Positions 8,629 to 16,433 are shown, numbered from the stretch's first letter. The stretch: 64,000 nucleotides of DNA from Cyanobium sp. Cruz-8D1 (GCF_024345975.1 NZ_JAGQCD010000021.1:1-64000), one strand, 5' to 3'. Notes: generated by a model not told the origin, from the sequence alone. Program-made: numbers and translations.

Positions 8629-9105
8629 TCAAGGGACGAGGGAGGCGCGTGGCTGCTGGACCTCCGCCACGGAGATCGGCACCGGCGAGCGGGAAGCCAT
8701 ACGCCGCGCCTGCTGCACGAGCGAGGCTGTGCCGGCACCACCGGGGAAGGCCACCACCAGCACCGAGGCGATCGACCCCGGCGATGTATGGGCCAAGGCC
8801 CGGGCGATGGCCTGCTCCAGCAGCTCGCGATTGCGGATCGGCCCGGCGGCGCGGCCATGGCGGCCCCACTCGGCCGGCATCACAAGAGAGCACCAGCCCA
8901 GCTGATGGGCGGCACGGGCAATGGCGGCATCGGCGCCCCGAGCACCGCCATGGAGCAGCAGATGGACAAGCCGCCCGCCGCTGCGGGCCAGCAGCTCGGC
9001 GGCAACCCGCTGATGGGACCAGGCCAGATCACGGCCGCCACCGGCCGCGATCACCAACGAACGAGCAGGGCCAGAACTTGGCTCGAATGAATGACAAACA
9101 ACCAT
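8629..9105 (-). CDS. SLOG-fold DUF2493 (YspA-like) protein
   Basis: A protein of about 158 residues with a Rossmann-like SLOG fold. Visible motifs are AAGGGRDL near the start, LLHGGARGADAAIARAAHQLGW, PAEWGRHGRAAGPIRNRELL and VVAFPGGAGTASLVQQAR. This is the DUF2493 arrangement, predicted to bind a nucleotide or nucleotide-derived ligand. The start used is ATG 9105; TTG 9129 would add eight residues. It heads the leftward recombination block (SLOG, Gp157-like, Rad52-like, small conserved protein). SLOG proteins can act as sensors in anti-phage systems, but here a housekeeping role for the element is equally likely. Confidence 0.8.
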   Translation of the reverse strand: MVVCHSFEPSSGPARSLVIAAGGGRDLAWSHQRVAAELLARSGGRLVHLLLHGGARGADAAIARAAHQLGWCSLVMPAEWGRHGRAAGPIRNRELLEQAIARALAHTSPGSIASVLVVAFPGGAGTASLVQQARRMASRSPVPISVAEVQQPRASLVP

Positions 9106-9642
9106 GAAATCAGCTGCCTTGAGGGACAACTGATCGGGGCATCATGCCGCTGATGAGAGTGCGGCAGTGATAGCGAGATCAGGGGATGAAGTTGCCGCAG
9201 GCGATGGGCTCGGGGCCTTTGGCGCGATCCTTATTCTACCAGTACAGATGCACCTTTGACACAAGCAGACCGCTTGCAGGCCAGTGGATCTTGGCAATCA
9301 CAGGACACCAAGACCGAGCCCATACCAGCCCTGGCTGAGCAACCAGCAACCCTCCAAATTCAGCACCCAGGCAGCAGCGAATGGCCGCGCAGCCGCGCGC
9401 AGCAAGACCTGCAATCAGAGCCCCTTGATTCATCCCTCGCTCGCCGAATCACCACGGGCACCGCAGCCGCGGGCATGCCCTTCCGCCTCATACCCCCACC
9501 ACGGCCCCAGCGCGGAGGGCAGCGGCGGCTGTCTGACGTCAGCCACGGCCCAGCCGTGGCAAGTTCAGGACGGCCGCCGCTGACCGGAGCAGCTCGCCAG
9601 CGCAGCCAGGTGTCAACGGCCTGCCGAGGGTGATGGCAAGAG
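9106..9642. other. Non-coding gap between divergent SLOG block and AbiE operon
   Basis: About 540 bases without a believable gene; frames open here have unnatural Pro/Arg/Ser-rich products. The leftward block must be transcribed from here. One weak minus-strand promoter candidate has TAGAAT as the -10 (complement of 9233-9238), with no good -35. A short palindrome CCACGGCCCAGCCGTGG lies near 9543-9559. Confidence 0.4.
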
Positions 9643-9685
9643 CTCTGTGGACAGAGTGTCAGAAACTCACGTAGTCTTCTGACAC
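9643..9685 (+). promoter_or_regulatory. Palindromic operator candidate of the AbiE operon
   Basis: A perfect 9-bp inverted repeat, GTGTCAGAA (9656-9664) and TTCTGACAC (9677-9685), is separated by 12 bases. Next to it lies a second palindrome, CTCTGT-GG-ACAGAG (9643-9656). Both are 32-74 bases upstream of the abiEi start. AbiEi antitoxins repress their own promoter by binding inverted repeats, so this is the likely site; binding itself is inferred. Confidence 0.6.
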
Positions 9686-9716
9686 AACAGAGCACAACAA
9701 GGCCCACAGAGCCGCC

Positions 9717-10331
9717 ATGTCAGTACTGAGCGAGCAGATCCTGGAAGCCGCGGGCAAGCGCCCGGATGGATCCCTGCTGGCTGCCAAGCAGTTCCTGGCG
9801 CTGGCCAACCGCGCTGCGGTGGACCAGGCCCTGAGGCGCCTGGCCGCTCGCGGCAAGCTCGTGAAAATCACCCGCGGCCGCTACGCCCTGCCCATCACCA
9901 GTCGCTTTGGCATCAGGCCTCCGGCGCCGGAGGTGGTGATCGCTCAGCTCAACCAGGAGGGTGCCCAGCAGCTGGTGAGTAGCGGTGCCGCCGCGGCCAA
10001 TGCCCTTGGCCTCACCACCCAGATGCCGGTGCAGCAGACCTTCCTGGCCCGCACCCGCAGCCAGAAGCGCTACGTCTTCGGGAAGCAGCAGGTCACGATC
10101 CGTCCGGCAGCCGCCTGTAACTTCCTGCTGCCCGATCGCCCTGCTGGCCAGGCGATCCGAGCACTCATCTGGCTTGGCCCCGATCAGGCTTCAGCAGCCA
10201 TGCCGACGCTCCGCCGTGTGCTGCCGCCGGTGGAGTGGGATGGCCTGCTCGCCGTTCGCGCCGAGCTGCCCCTGTGGCTGGCGGAGCTGCTGAGTGAACA
10301 GGCTCTAGAGCCGCAGAAGGCTCATGGCTGA
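9717..10331 (+). CDS. abiEi: AbiEi-type antitoxin (DUF6088 family)
   Basis: A 204-residue type IV antitoxin and autorepressor. The N-terminal 60 residues form a winged helix-turn-helix (QFLALANRAAVDQALRRLAARGKLVKITRGRYALP). After this comes a domain with SSGAAAANALGLTTQMPVQQTFLARTRSQKRYVFG, typical of the DUF6088/AbiEi group. Its stop overlaps the start of the toxin gene by 8 bases, so the two are translationally coupled. In the known AbiE system the antitoxin does not bind the toxin but counters its activity and represses the operon. Together the pair stabilises mobile DNA or aborts phage infection. ATG 9717 is the first good start after the operator repeats. Confidence 0.85.
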   Translation: MSVLSEQILEAAGKRPDGSLLAAKQFLALANRAAVDQALRRLAARGKLVKITRGRYALPITSRFGIRPPAPEVVIAQLNQEGAQQLVSSGAAAANALGLTTQMPVQQTFLARTRSQKRYVFGKQQVTIRPAAACNFLLPDRPAGQAIRALIWLGPDQASAAMPTLRRVLPPVEWDGLLAVRAELPLWLAELLSEQALEPQKAHG

Positions 10332-11385
10332 GTCCTGGTTCGCGCTTTCCCCAGAGGACCAGAAGGAAGCCCTGGCGGTCGCTGCTGCCGAATCTGGCTG
10401 GCCGGCCAACCTGCTGGAAAAGGACATCTGGGTGGTCTGGGCCCTGCAGACCCTGGGGGCAGAGCAACAGTTGCTGGAGACCCTCACCTTCAAGGGGGGC
10501 ACTTCGCTCTCGAAGGCCTATGGGCTGATCGATCGCTTCTCGGAAGACGTCGATCTCACCCTCAACATCCAGCACCTCTGGCCTGAGGTTGATCTCTCAG
10601 CAGCAGTCAATCCCAGCCAGGCGGACAAGCGCCGAAAAGCCGCAGATAGAAAACTCAAACAGTGGGTCCGGGAGATCCCCATGCCGCTGCTCCAGGCTGC
10701 TGCCGCTGCAGCCGGTGTCACCCTTGAGCTGGATCTGGAGCAGCCAGAAGCAGGCCGCCGGCAGCCACCCACCATCGTCATCCACTACCAACCGCTGATC
10801 CCAGCGGCAGACAACAGTTCCGGTTATGTGCGGCCGACGGTGCGGCTGGAGTTCGGCGCCCACTCCACCGGTGAACCGCATGGGCCGATGCCCATCTCAT
10901 GCGAAGCGGCGACCCATCTGGCGATGCTTGACTTCCCTGCCGCCAGGCCACTGGTGATGGACCCGAAGCGCACCTTCCTGGAGAAGGCCGCGGCCATCCA
11001 TGTCTCATGCAGGAAGGGCCGCTGGGGCAGCGGCGAGGGCGAGCGCTATTCACGGCACTGGTATGACCTCGATCGCCTGGCCCGTGCAGGTATCGCGGAG
11101 GCGGCGATCCGTGACCGGCCCCTCGCCGTTGAGGTGGCACAGCACAAGGAGGACTTCTGGCGTGCCACCGACGCCGATGAGCAGCCCATCAACTACCTCC
11201 ACGCCCTCAATGGCAACCTGCAGCTGGTGCCGATCGACGCCGCTCGGCAGGCCCTGGAGGCTGACTACAAAGCCATGACCGACTCGGGCATGCTGCGCGG
11301 CGAGATCCCGAGCTTCGCCGAGCTGCTGCAGCGAATCGCACTGTTGGAGCAGCAGTGCAATGCCATCGGCAGCACTTTCACCTGA
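10324..11385 (+). CDS. abiEii: AbiEii-type nucleotidyltransferase toxin
   Basis: A 353-residue member of the AbiEii/AbiGii nucleotidyltransferase toxins, DNA-polymerase-beta fold. The catalytic signature is intact: GGTSLSKAYGLIDRFSEDVDL, with GG at 58-59 and the acidic residues at 74, 76 in the SEDVDL segment. KAADRKLKQW, the central GYVRPTVRLEFG and a C-terminal KRTFLEKAAAIH segment also match. Homologues transfer nucleotides to tRNA or other targets and stop growth. It lies directly behind the antitoxin with an 8-base overlap. The active-site residues appear intact, so it is probably functional. Confidence 0.87.
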   Translation: MAESWFALSPEDQKEALAVAAAESGWPANLLEKDIWVVWALQTLGAEQQLLETLTFKGGTSLSKAYGLIDRFSEDVDLTLNIQHLWPEVDLSAAVNPSQADKRRKAADRKLKQWVREIPMPLLQAAAAAAGVTLELDLEQPEAGRRQPPTIVIHYQPLIPAADNSSGYVRPTVRLEFGAHSTGEPHGPMPISCEAATHLAMLDFPAARPLVMDPKRTFLEKAAAIHVSCRKGRWGSGEGERYSRHWYDLDRLARAGIAEAAIRDRPLAVEVAQHKEDFWRATDADEQPINYLHALNGNLQLVPIDAARQALEADYKAMTDSGMLRGEIPSFAELLQRIALLEQQCNAIGSTFT

Positions 11386-11708
11386 AGCCCAGCCCTGCAA
11401 CAGCAGCCTCCTTGGCACGCGGGAAACCGCGTCGACCGGCGAGCTCCAGGGCCACCCCAATCAGTGGGGGATGCACCGGAGGAGACACCTCACTCCCCCA
11501 CCAGAGCAGGAGCCCTGACTGCGATCTCCCAATGGGGGGATCAGGGGGAGCGGGGATCCTTGTTTTTTCCATTCATGTCCACAACAAGGGGGGTAGGAAA
11601 AAGAAGAGCCAAAACCAGTCCCCCTCTCCCCCCTTACCTCAGATCCCTTGTGATCACTTGTTTGTTCTGGGGGAGAAGCCCTGCTCCCCCATCACCTCCC
11701 CTGCTCCC
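11386..11708. repeat. Intergenic block with TGGGGGA / TCCCCCA repeats
   Basis: A 323-base gap between the convergent abiEii and prim-pol genes. TGGGGGA or its complement TCCCCCA occurs at 11465-11471, 11494-11500, 11668-11674 and 11685-11691. A longer version is at 11533-11540 and related G-runs lie between, giving strand-asymmetric purine and pyrimidine stretches. It could be an iteron-type origin for the neighbouring replication protein or paired terminators for the convergent genes. No coding frame is convincing. Confidence 0.4.
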
Positions 11709-14501
11709 CTATGCGGGGAGTTCACCAGTGGCCCGGTAGAGCAGCCCACCTCTGGGGCCCTCGCTTACCTCTCCGACACCCAGCTCTGCCAGAGCCTGCA
11801 TGGCCTGCTCGGCCAGGGCGGCATTGGTTCCCTTCTTCTCCTTGGAGTTCATCTGCTGGCGCAGCTGCCCCCAGGTGACCGCGCTCCTGGCCTTGCGCGC
11901 CAGGGTGTGAATGCGCCGCATCAGCGACGAAACGCCTCCTTCCTCGTCACCCGCCGCGGCCTGCTCATGGAAGCCCAAGGCCCAGTCATCCATCGTGTCG
12001 ACCAACTCGATGGCCCGCTGCAGCGTGGCCACCGGAACCTCCAGCTCACCCTGCTCATTCAGCACCGCCAGCTCCAGCAGGTGCAGCAACACCGCGACCC
12101 GCAACACCTTGCCCGCTGACTTGCCATACAGCGCACCCTGAGCATCAAGCCGGGCCTGCTGCGCCTGGATTTGCTTGTTGTGCTCGTAGACACTGAAGGC
12201 CTCGATCGCCTCAAGATCCAGCTGGTAGCGATGCGCCGGCATCGTGTAGATCCGGCGGGCATAGGCCTGCAGAGCCTGATTCGCACCGTTCACGGCTGCC
12301 ACGCCCTCGTCGCTGATCAGGGTGGGCAGGGGCACCGTGTTCTCCGGCAAGGGCGAAAACAGGAAACGTGCCCATTTGCCTGATGGGTCGCCGCCCTTGA
12401 TCAGCTCCCGCAACACACCGGGCTGAATGGCCCCGTAAATGCTCACCTGGCAGCGGTCATAACTGCGATCACCGGCTGACACCCGCAGCGAGGTGTAGGC
12501 CTGCCCGTCAAACAGCTCGAGCAACTGCTGTTCATCGGAGCCTCTGCCCGATCGGTAGGCGTTCATCGAGCCAAACAGGCCCGAGAGCTCATCGCGCAGC
12601 ACCAGCACACTCAGGCCTCGTTTATCGAGTTCCTGCAACTGCTGAACGAAGGCCTCTCCGGTGTAGTCCTGAATCTGCAGGTAGATCGCCACCGGCTTGG
12701 GCGGTCGCTCGTCCTTGGTCTTGCAGCCTCTGCACTGCTCACGCCAGGCCTCCATCGCACGGGTGTTGGCGGCAGCCATTTCCCGTTTGAGCTCGTGCGC
12801 CGGTCGGCGGACCAGCAGCTTCTCTAATGGCGTTTTCTTCTGACCGGAGCGGCCCACCGTGGCGACATACAGATTCGCCGGGGTGACGAAATCGGTGTAG
12901 GGGTTGCCGCAGATCGTCGTGCCCAGCTTCACCAGGCCGCTGATGCCAGCCAGATAGGCCGTCGCCACCACGTGATCGCAGTACGGCAAGTATTCCGTGA
13001 TTCGCTTGAGCGCATCCGCCAACGGCAGCGGGAACAGGCGATCCAAAGTGATGGGTGCACGCGCCTGGTGCCGAGCCAGGTCCTCTTCCAGAGCGCTGGC
13101 TTCCTGCAGCAGGACATCCCGCTGCTCCTCCTCCAGCCGGACGGCGGCGAGCAACTGCCTGAGTTCCTGGGGATGGAGCTCGGCTGCATCCACCAGATCC
13201 CCGAGCAACAGCTCCAACTCGGTGGGCGACTGATGGGCTGCAACCGCTTCCCGCAGCCGATCGCGGCACTCCTCACGGCTCAGCGGCGGTGGCTTGCTGG
13301 GACCGGAAGAGGCATCAGCGGATGCCCCACTGCTTGCGCCTTGGGACTCGCCGCGGCCGCGCCAACGGCGGGTGCGATCACCAGACAGCCAGGCGTAGTG
13401 GCGCTCCGCCTTATCGGGATCGCTGGGGCGACAGCCCGCCCGATCGATGGACGCCAGAACCCGCTCCGCCTTGTCGCCGATGTCGAGGGCGGCAATTGCC
13501 TGCCCCAGCAGCTGGTCAGGATCACCCTCAAACCTCAATCCCTGATCCAGCAGGAGGTTGTGCCAGCTCCAGAGCTCCTTCACGAAGCCGGTGAGCTGGA
13601 GGCTCCGATCGGGCGCGGCTGATGCATCCCCGCCATAGGGCCGTCCTCCCGCCAGCACGTCCTGCGCCTTGCTGCCGATCAGGTCAGCCAGCTGCGGGCA
13701 GGTGCTTACGCCCGTCGGTGCTCGCCGCTCACTGGCCGGCGGCGGCAGCAACGGTGGCGATGGGGCGGCCGGCTCTGGCGCGACCTTGACCTCCGGGAAG
13801 ATGCCGATGGAAGCCAGGTCAGGCACCTCCATAAAGCGGTAGGCCGCCTCGGGGTTGATCAGCTCATAGGGGCCCTTGCCATTGCGGGTCGGGGCACAGA
13901 CCGACACCCGCGTGCCGGCAAGAACTTCGCCGCGATGCGGACCGCCCTGTTCTGTCGTGAAGTTGCAGTGCAGGCCACCTCCAGGTCGCTGCCAGCTGAC
14001 CATCCGATCCGTGACCCGGACATAGATGTGCACCCCGCCGCTGGGGGTGCGCTCCATGCGGGTGTCAGCGAGCACTGGGTACCTGTCGACCAGGTTCATC
14101 CAGTCCTCTTCCAGGTTCTGAACGCTGCCGTAGTGCTTGGTGTCGAAGTCGATCGACACCACTTCCCCGCCGGGGATGACAGCCAGGCCGATCTCCTTGC
14201 CCAGTCGCTCAGCTATCGCAATCCGCTCCAACAGCATCTCGGGCGGTACCGGGCGCGCATGGCTGATCAGCTGGGGCTCACCATCTCCACGCCAGAACGA
14301 TGGGTTCTTGCCCGTGATCGCGGGCTGCAAGGCGCCGCTCTTGAGAACAGGCTCCCACTCACCGGTGGCCTGGCTCTTGCGGCGCCTGGGGCATAGCTCC
14401 GCTGGTAGCTCCACCGGAATGATGGTCTGCAGCTGGATGCCCTGAGACGACAGGCGACTAACTTCCTCCCAGAGCAGGTCGTAAGCAGAGGGTTCAGACA
14501 T
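11709..14501 (-). CDS. Prim-pol / DUF3987 replication protein
   Basis: A 930-residue protein with an N-terminal archaeo-eukaryotic primase-polymerase domain and a C-terminal DUF3987 helicase-like region. Prim-pol motifs are VVSIDFD (acidic residues near 118-121) and TPSGGVHIYV (His near 159). A Pro/Ala/Ser-rich linker lies around residues 250-280. The DUF3987 part contains VATVGRSGQKKTPLEKLL in the P-loop position and VLRDELSGLFGSMNAYRSGRGSDEQQLLELFDG. Such proteins are the replication initiators of many phage satellites and integrative elements. It probably primes replication of this island after excision. ATG 14501 is chosen over GTG 14504. The RHH gene lies just upstream on the same strand. 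Confidence 0.85.
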   Translation of the reverse strand: MSEPSAYDLLWEEVSRLSSQGIQLQTIIPVELPAELCPRRRKSQATGEWEPVLKSGALQPAITGKNPSFWRGDGEPQLISHARPVPPEMLLERIAIAERLGKEIGLAVIPGGEVVSIDFDTKHYGSVQNLEEDWMNLVDRYPVLADTRMERTPSGGVHIYVRVTDRMVSWQRPGGGLHCNFTTEQGGPHRGEVLAGTRVSVCAPTRNGKGPYELINPEAAYRFMEVPDLASIGIFPEVKVAPEPAAPSPPLLPPPASERRAPTGVSTCPQLADLIGSKAQDVLAGGRPYGGDASAAPDRSLQLTGFVKELWSWHNLLLDQGLRFEGDPDQLLGQAIAALDIGDKAERVLASIDRAGCRPSDPDKAERHYAWLSGDRTRRWRGRGESQGASSGASADASSGPSKPPPLSREECRDRLREAVAAHQSPTELELLLGDLVDAAELHPQELRQLLAAVRLEEEQRDVLLQEASALEEDLARHQARAPITLDRLFPLPLADALKRITEYLPYCDHVVATAYLAGISGLVKLGTTICGNPYTDFVTPANLYVATVGRSGQKKTPLEKLLVRRPAHELKREMAAANTRAMEAWREQCRGCKTKDERPPKPVAIYLQIQDYTGEAFVQQLQELDKRGLSVLVLRDELSGLFGSMNAYRSGRGSDEQQLLELFDGQAYTSLRVSAGDRSYDRCQVSIYGAIQPGVLRELIKGGDPSGKWARFLFSPLPENTVPLPTLISDEGVAAVNGANQALQAYARRIYTMPAHRYQLDLEAIEAFSVYEHNKQIQAQQARLDAQGALYGKSAGKVLRVAVLLHLLELAVLNEQGELEVPVATLQRAIELVDTMDDWALGFHEQAAAGDEEGGVSSLMRRIHTLARKARSAVTWGQLRQQMNSKEKKGTNAALAEQAMQALAELGVGEVSEGPRGGLLYRATGELPA

Positions 14502-14592
14502 CACCCCTCAGCCAGACACTTGCCTTCTCTGGATGTAACAGCACCAACCGCGCTGTGATGAACTGCAGTAGCCTCATGAGATCCCTCTCGTG

Positions 14593-14625
14593 TCCCCGTT
14601 GCCCTGCCAGGCGCGGGGATTTTTT
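14593..14625 (+). terminator. Rho-independent terminator with no plus-strand gene before it
   Basis: The stem is TCCCCG (14593-14598) with CGGGGA (14614-14619), extended inward by GCC/GGC, and is followed by six T on the plus strand. No plus-strand gene ends here, so it may end a small RNA starting in 14505-14590 or block antisense transcription toward the RHH gene. Confidence 0.55.
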
Positions 14626-14803
14626 ATTGACCTGATTTCTCGGCAGAACAGCGCAGCTGATCTAACCCACTCCGGATCAGGGCCCTTGCGACCGCTGAGC
14701 GTGTCGCCCGAAGACGCAACGCAGCACGGTCGATCTCAGCAATGACATCGGGCTGAACCTTGATGTTCAGCTGTTCTGTCGGACGGGGCTCAATCCTGAT
14801 CAC
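14624..14803 (-). CDS. Small ribbon-helix-helix DNA-binding protein
   Basis: A 59-residue protein read from GTG 14803. It contains the classic ribbon-helix-helix order: a beta strand TEQLNIKVQPDV, helix IAEIDRAALRLRATRSAVARALIRSGLDQL, and a short tail. CopG/Arc/MetJ-type proteins of this size are autoregulators, plasmid copy-number repressors or antitoxins. It sits 122 bases upstream of the prim-pol gene on the same strand, so control of replication gene expression is a reasonable guess. No strong Shine-Dalgarno sequence is seen before the GTG. The fold is well supported by the sequence pattern; the target is unknown. Confidence 0.72.
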   Translation of the reverse strand: MIRIEPRPTEQLNIKVQPDVIAEIDRAALRLRATRSAVARALIRSGLDQLRCSAEKSGQ

Positions 14804-14850
14804 TGGAGGAATACCAGGAACATACAGAAGTGTTATTCAGCTGACTCGGA

Positions 14851-14904
14851 TAATCCACTCCCAAGTTTGGGAGGCAATTTGGGAGGCAAGTTGGGAGTGG
14901 ATTA
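14851..14904. repeat. 14-bp perfect inverted repeat enclosing tandem 12-mers
   Basis: TAATCCACTCCCAA (14851-14864) is the exact reverse complement of TTGGGAGTGGATTA (14891-14904). The 26-base interior holds two adjacent exact copies of TTTGGGAGGCAA (14866-14877 and 14878-14889), so TTGGGAG occurs three times in a row. The block lies 50 bases before the excisionase-like gene and 47 bases before the start of the divergent RHH gene. It looks like an operator or recombination-directionality site. Confidence 0.7.
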
Positions 14905-14953
14905 GATAGGGCACCAGAAGCAATGCTTTGAGTACGCCACAAGACGGCACAAA

Positions 14954-15238
14954 ATGGACAACGTGGTCACTGAACTCACTGCTCAGCTGGCACAGCTCTC
15001 AGCCCAACTCAAGCTGCTGAATGCACAGAACCAGCCGCAGCCCGCGCATAAAGCAAGCCCCTGGCTACCCCTGCGCGAAGCAGCACAACTACTGCACTTC
15101 AAATCACCCCGCGCCCTCAAGGCCCGGATCTTGCGCGGCGGCTTCCCTCCCGACTGCTACCGGCAGCTGCCCTCACCCTCTGGCAAGCGCCACTCCTATC
15201 TGGTGAATGTGGAGCGCTATCTCAAGACGCTGCGCTGA
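14954..15238 (+). CDS. Excisionase-like small DNA-binding protein
   Basis: A 94-residue protein. An N-terminal coiled coil (VVTELTAQLAQLSAQLKLLN) precedes a compact domain, WLPLREAAQLLHFKSPRALKARILRGGFPPDCYRQLPSPSGKRHSYLVNVERYLKTL. The domain has the helix, turn, helix, wing and final helix order seen in excisionase/AlpA-type MerR-like proteins. Its 3' end overlaps the 3' end of the integrase gene by 17 bases in convergent orientation. The position next to an integrase and after a structured repeat block supports a recombination-directionality factor; this role is inferred. Confidence 0.65.
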   Translation: MDNVVTELTAQLAQLSAQLKLLNAQNQPQPAHKASPWLPLREAAQLLHFKSPRALKARILRGGFPPDCYRQLPSPSGKRHSYLVNVERYLKTLR

Positions 15239-16367
15239 GCACGGCCTGCAGTGACTCCATCTCGTGGGCATCAAACCAGCGCTGGTAGACGCTGCTATGC
15301 ACCGCAAGGCTGTGGCCCATCGACTTAGCGGCCAGCGACGGGGAGATCTTCGGGTTGTGAATCGCCCGAACCGCCCAGGCATGGCGCAGGTCATAGGGCT
15401 GAAATGCAGCCCCAGCACGGCGAAACGCCTGCCCCATCAAGGCACCGACATCCCGGTGGCTGCGCTTCTGGTTGAAGGCCGGGAGGCGCTTGTTCTGCAG
15501 CGACCAGCGTTCGATCCAGTCGGCCGGTAACGCCAGCGACTGACGTGAACCGGTCTTGCCATCAGTAATGCGGAGTAGCCCGGACGGCTGCACCTCTGCG
15601 AACAGCAGCGCCTCGTGAGGCCGGCAGCCGTAGGTGGCGGCTACCGCCACAGGCCACTGCCATGACGCAGAGAGGCCATCGATCAACGCCTCGATTGCCT
15701 CGTCGCGAGGCAGCTCGCGCGGAGACTGACTGCGTGCCGCGCTGTAGCCCTTGCCAAGTTCCCGCAGTTGGGACACCAGCTCCTCGGGCCAGTCGAGCGC
15801 CCTGGCCACGGTGGCCGCAGCCTGGGAGGCCCGCCGGCGCGACCGACTGCCAGCCGTTGTGGCCTCCACCACAGCCACCAGGTGCGCAGGCTCGAGGTTG
15901 CTGATCGCGATCAGCGGCGCTAGCGGTGCTTCGTAGTCGACCTTCCAGCTGTCGTCAGCGGAAGGTCCTCGGCGCCGCTGCTTCCCCCACCAGCCGCGGG
16001 TCAGGCGGATCGCCTGGCGTCCGCTGACCCCCTGCGACTCTTCTGTCGCTTCCGATTGCGGGTCCTGCCGTTGACGCCCCTTCGGCAGCCATGGGATCCA
16101 ATCAAAGGTCTCTGCCCCAAGCCGGTGGCGCTCCAGCGCATTGCCAAGCTGCTCGGCCAGCTGCAGTGCCTCGCTGGCCTGATCCGGATAGGCGAGGCCC
16201 GTGCTGATTCGGTGTTGCCTGAGTCCCGTCCCAAGCGGATCGGTCGGCCGCGGCGGCATGGTCGCCCGTAGCCGCACCCGAGCACCCACCACATCGAGGG
16301 TGACTCCGTGGCCTTTCAGCTTCAGAGCAGCGTTCTGGCGGCTGAGCCAGGGATCTGAGGGGGGCAC
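15222..16367 (-). CDS. int: Tyrosine recombinase / integrase of the island
   Basis: A 381-residue phage-type integrase that should insert and excise the island at the adjacent tRNA-Arg gene. Catalytic residues read as Arg249 (ATYGCRPHEALLF), Lys271 (TDGKTGS), Arg328 in YDLRH, His352 (SMGHS) and the nucleophile Tyr361 (SSVYQRW). The usual His of the HxxR box is replaced by Tyr325, an accepted variation in the family. The N-terminal 150 residues would hold the arm-binding and core-binding parts. Its start is 144 bases from the tRNA 3' end, with four TTGCCTA repeats between them. Confidence 0.9.
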   Translation of the reverse strand: MPPSDPWLSRQNAALKLKGHGVTLDVVGARVRLRATMPPRPTDPLGTGLRQHRISTGLAYPDQASEALQLAEQLGNALERHRLGAETFDWIPWLPKGRQRQDPQSEATEESQGVSGRQAIRLTRGWWGKQRRRGPSADDSWKVDYEAPLAPLIAISNLEPAHLVAVVEATTAGSRSRRRASQAAATVARALDWPEELVSQLRELGKGYSAARSQSPRELPRDEAIEALIDGLSASWQWPVAVAATYGCRPHEALLFAEVQPSGLLRITDGKTGSRQSLALPADWIERWSLQNKRLPAFNQKRSHRDVGALMGQAFRRAGAAFQPYDLRHAWAVRAIHNPKISPSLAAKSMGHSLAVHSSVYQRWFDAHEMESLQAVLSAAS

Positions 16368-16372
16368 CGGAC

Positions 16373-16433
16373 TTGCCTAACCACTTGCCTAATCGTGGTC
16401 GATCCGTGCCGATTTGCCTAGCTTTTTGCCTAA
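16373..16433. repeat. Four TTGCCTA direct repeats between integrase and tRNA
   Basis: Copies start at 16373, 16385, 16414 and 16426. Spacing is 12 bases within each pair and 41 bases between pairs, a regular two-by-two layout. Three copies extend to TTGCCTAA. They lie just before the integrase start and inside the expected attachment region, so arm-type integrase sites or an integrase operator are the likely roles. Confidence 0.65.

Noticed and set aside
9256-9633. Plus-strand frame of 125 codons before abiEi
   Set aside because: Pro/Arg/Ser/Gln-rich product without structure; the region holds the AbiE control sequences.
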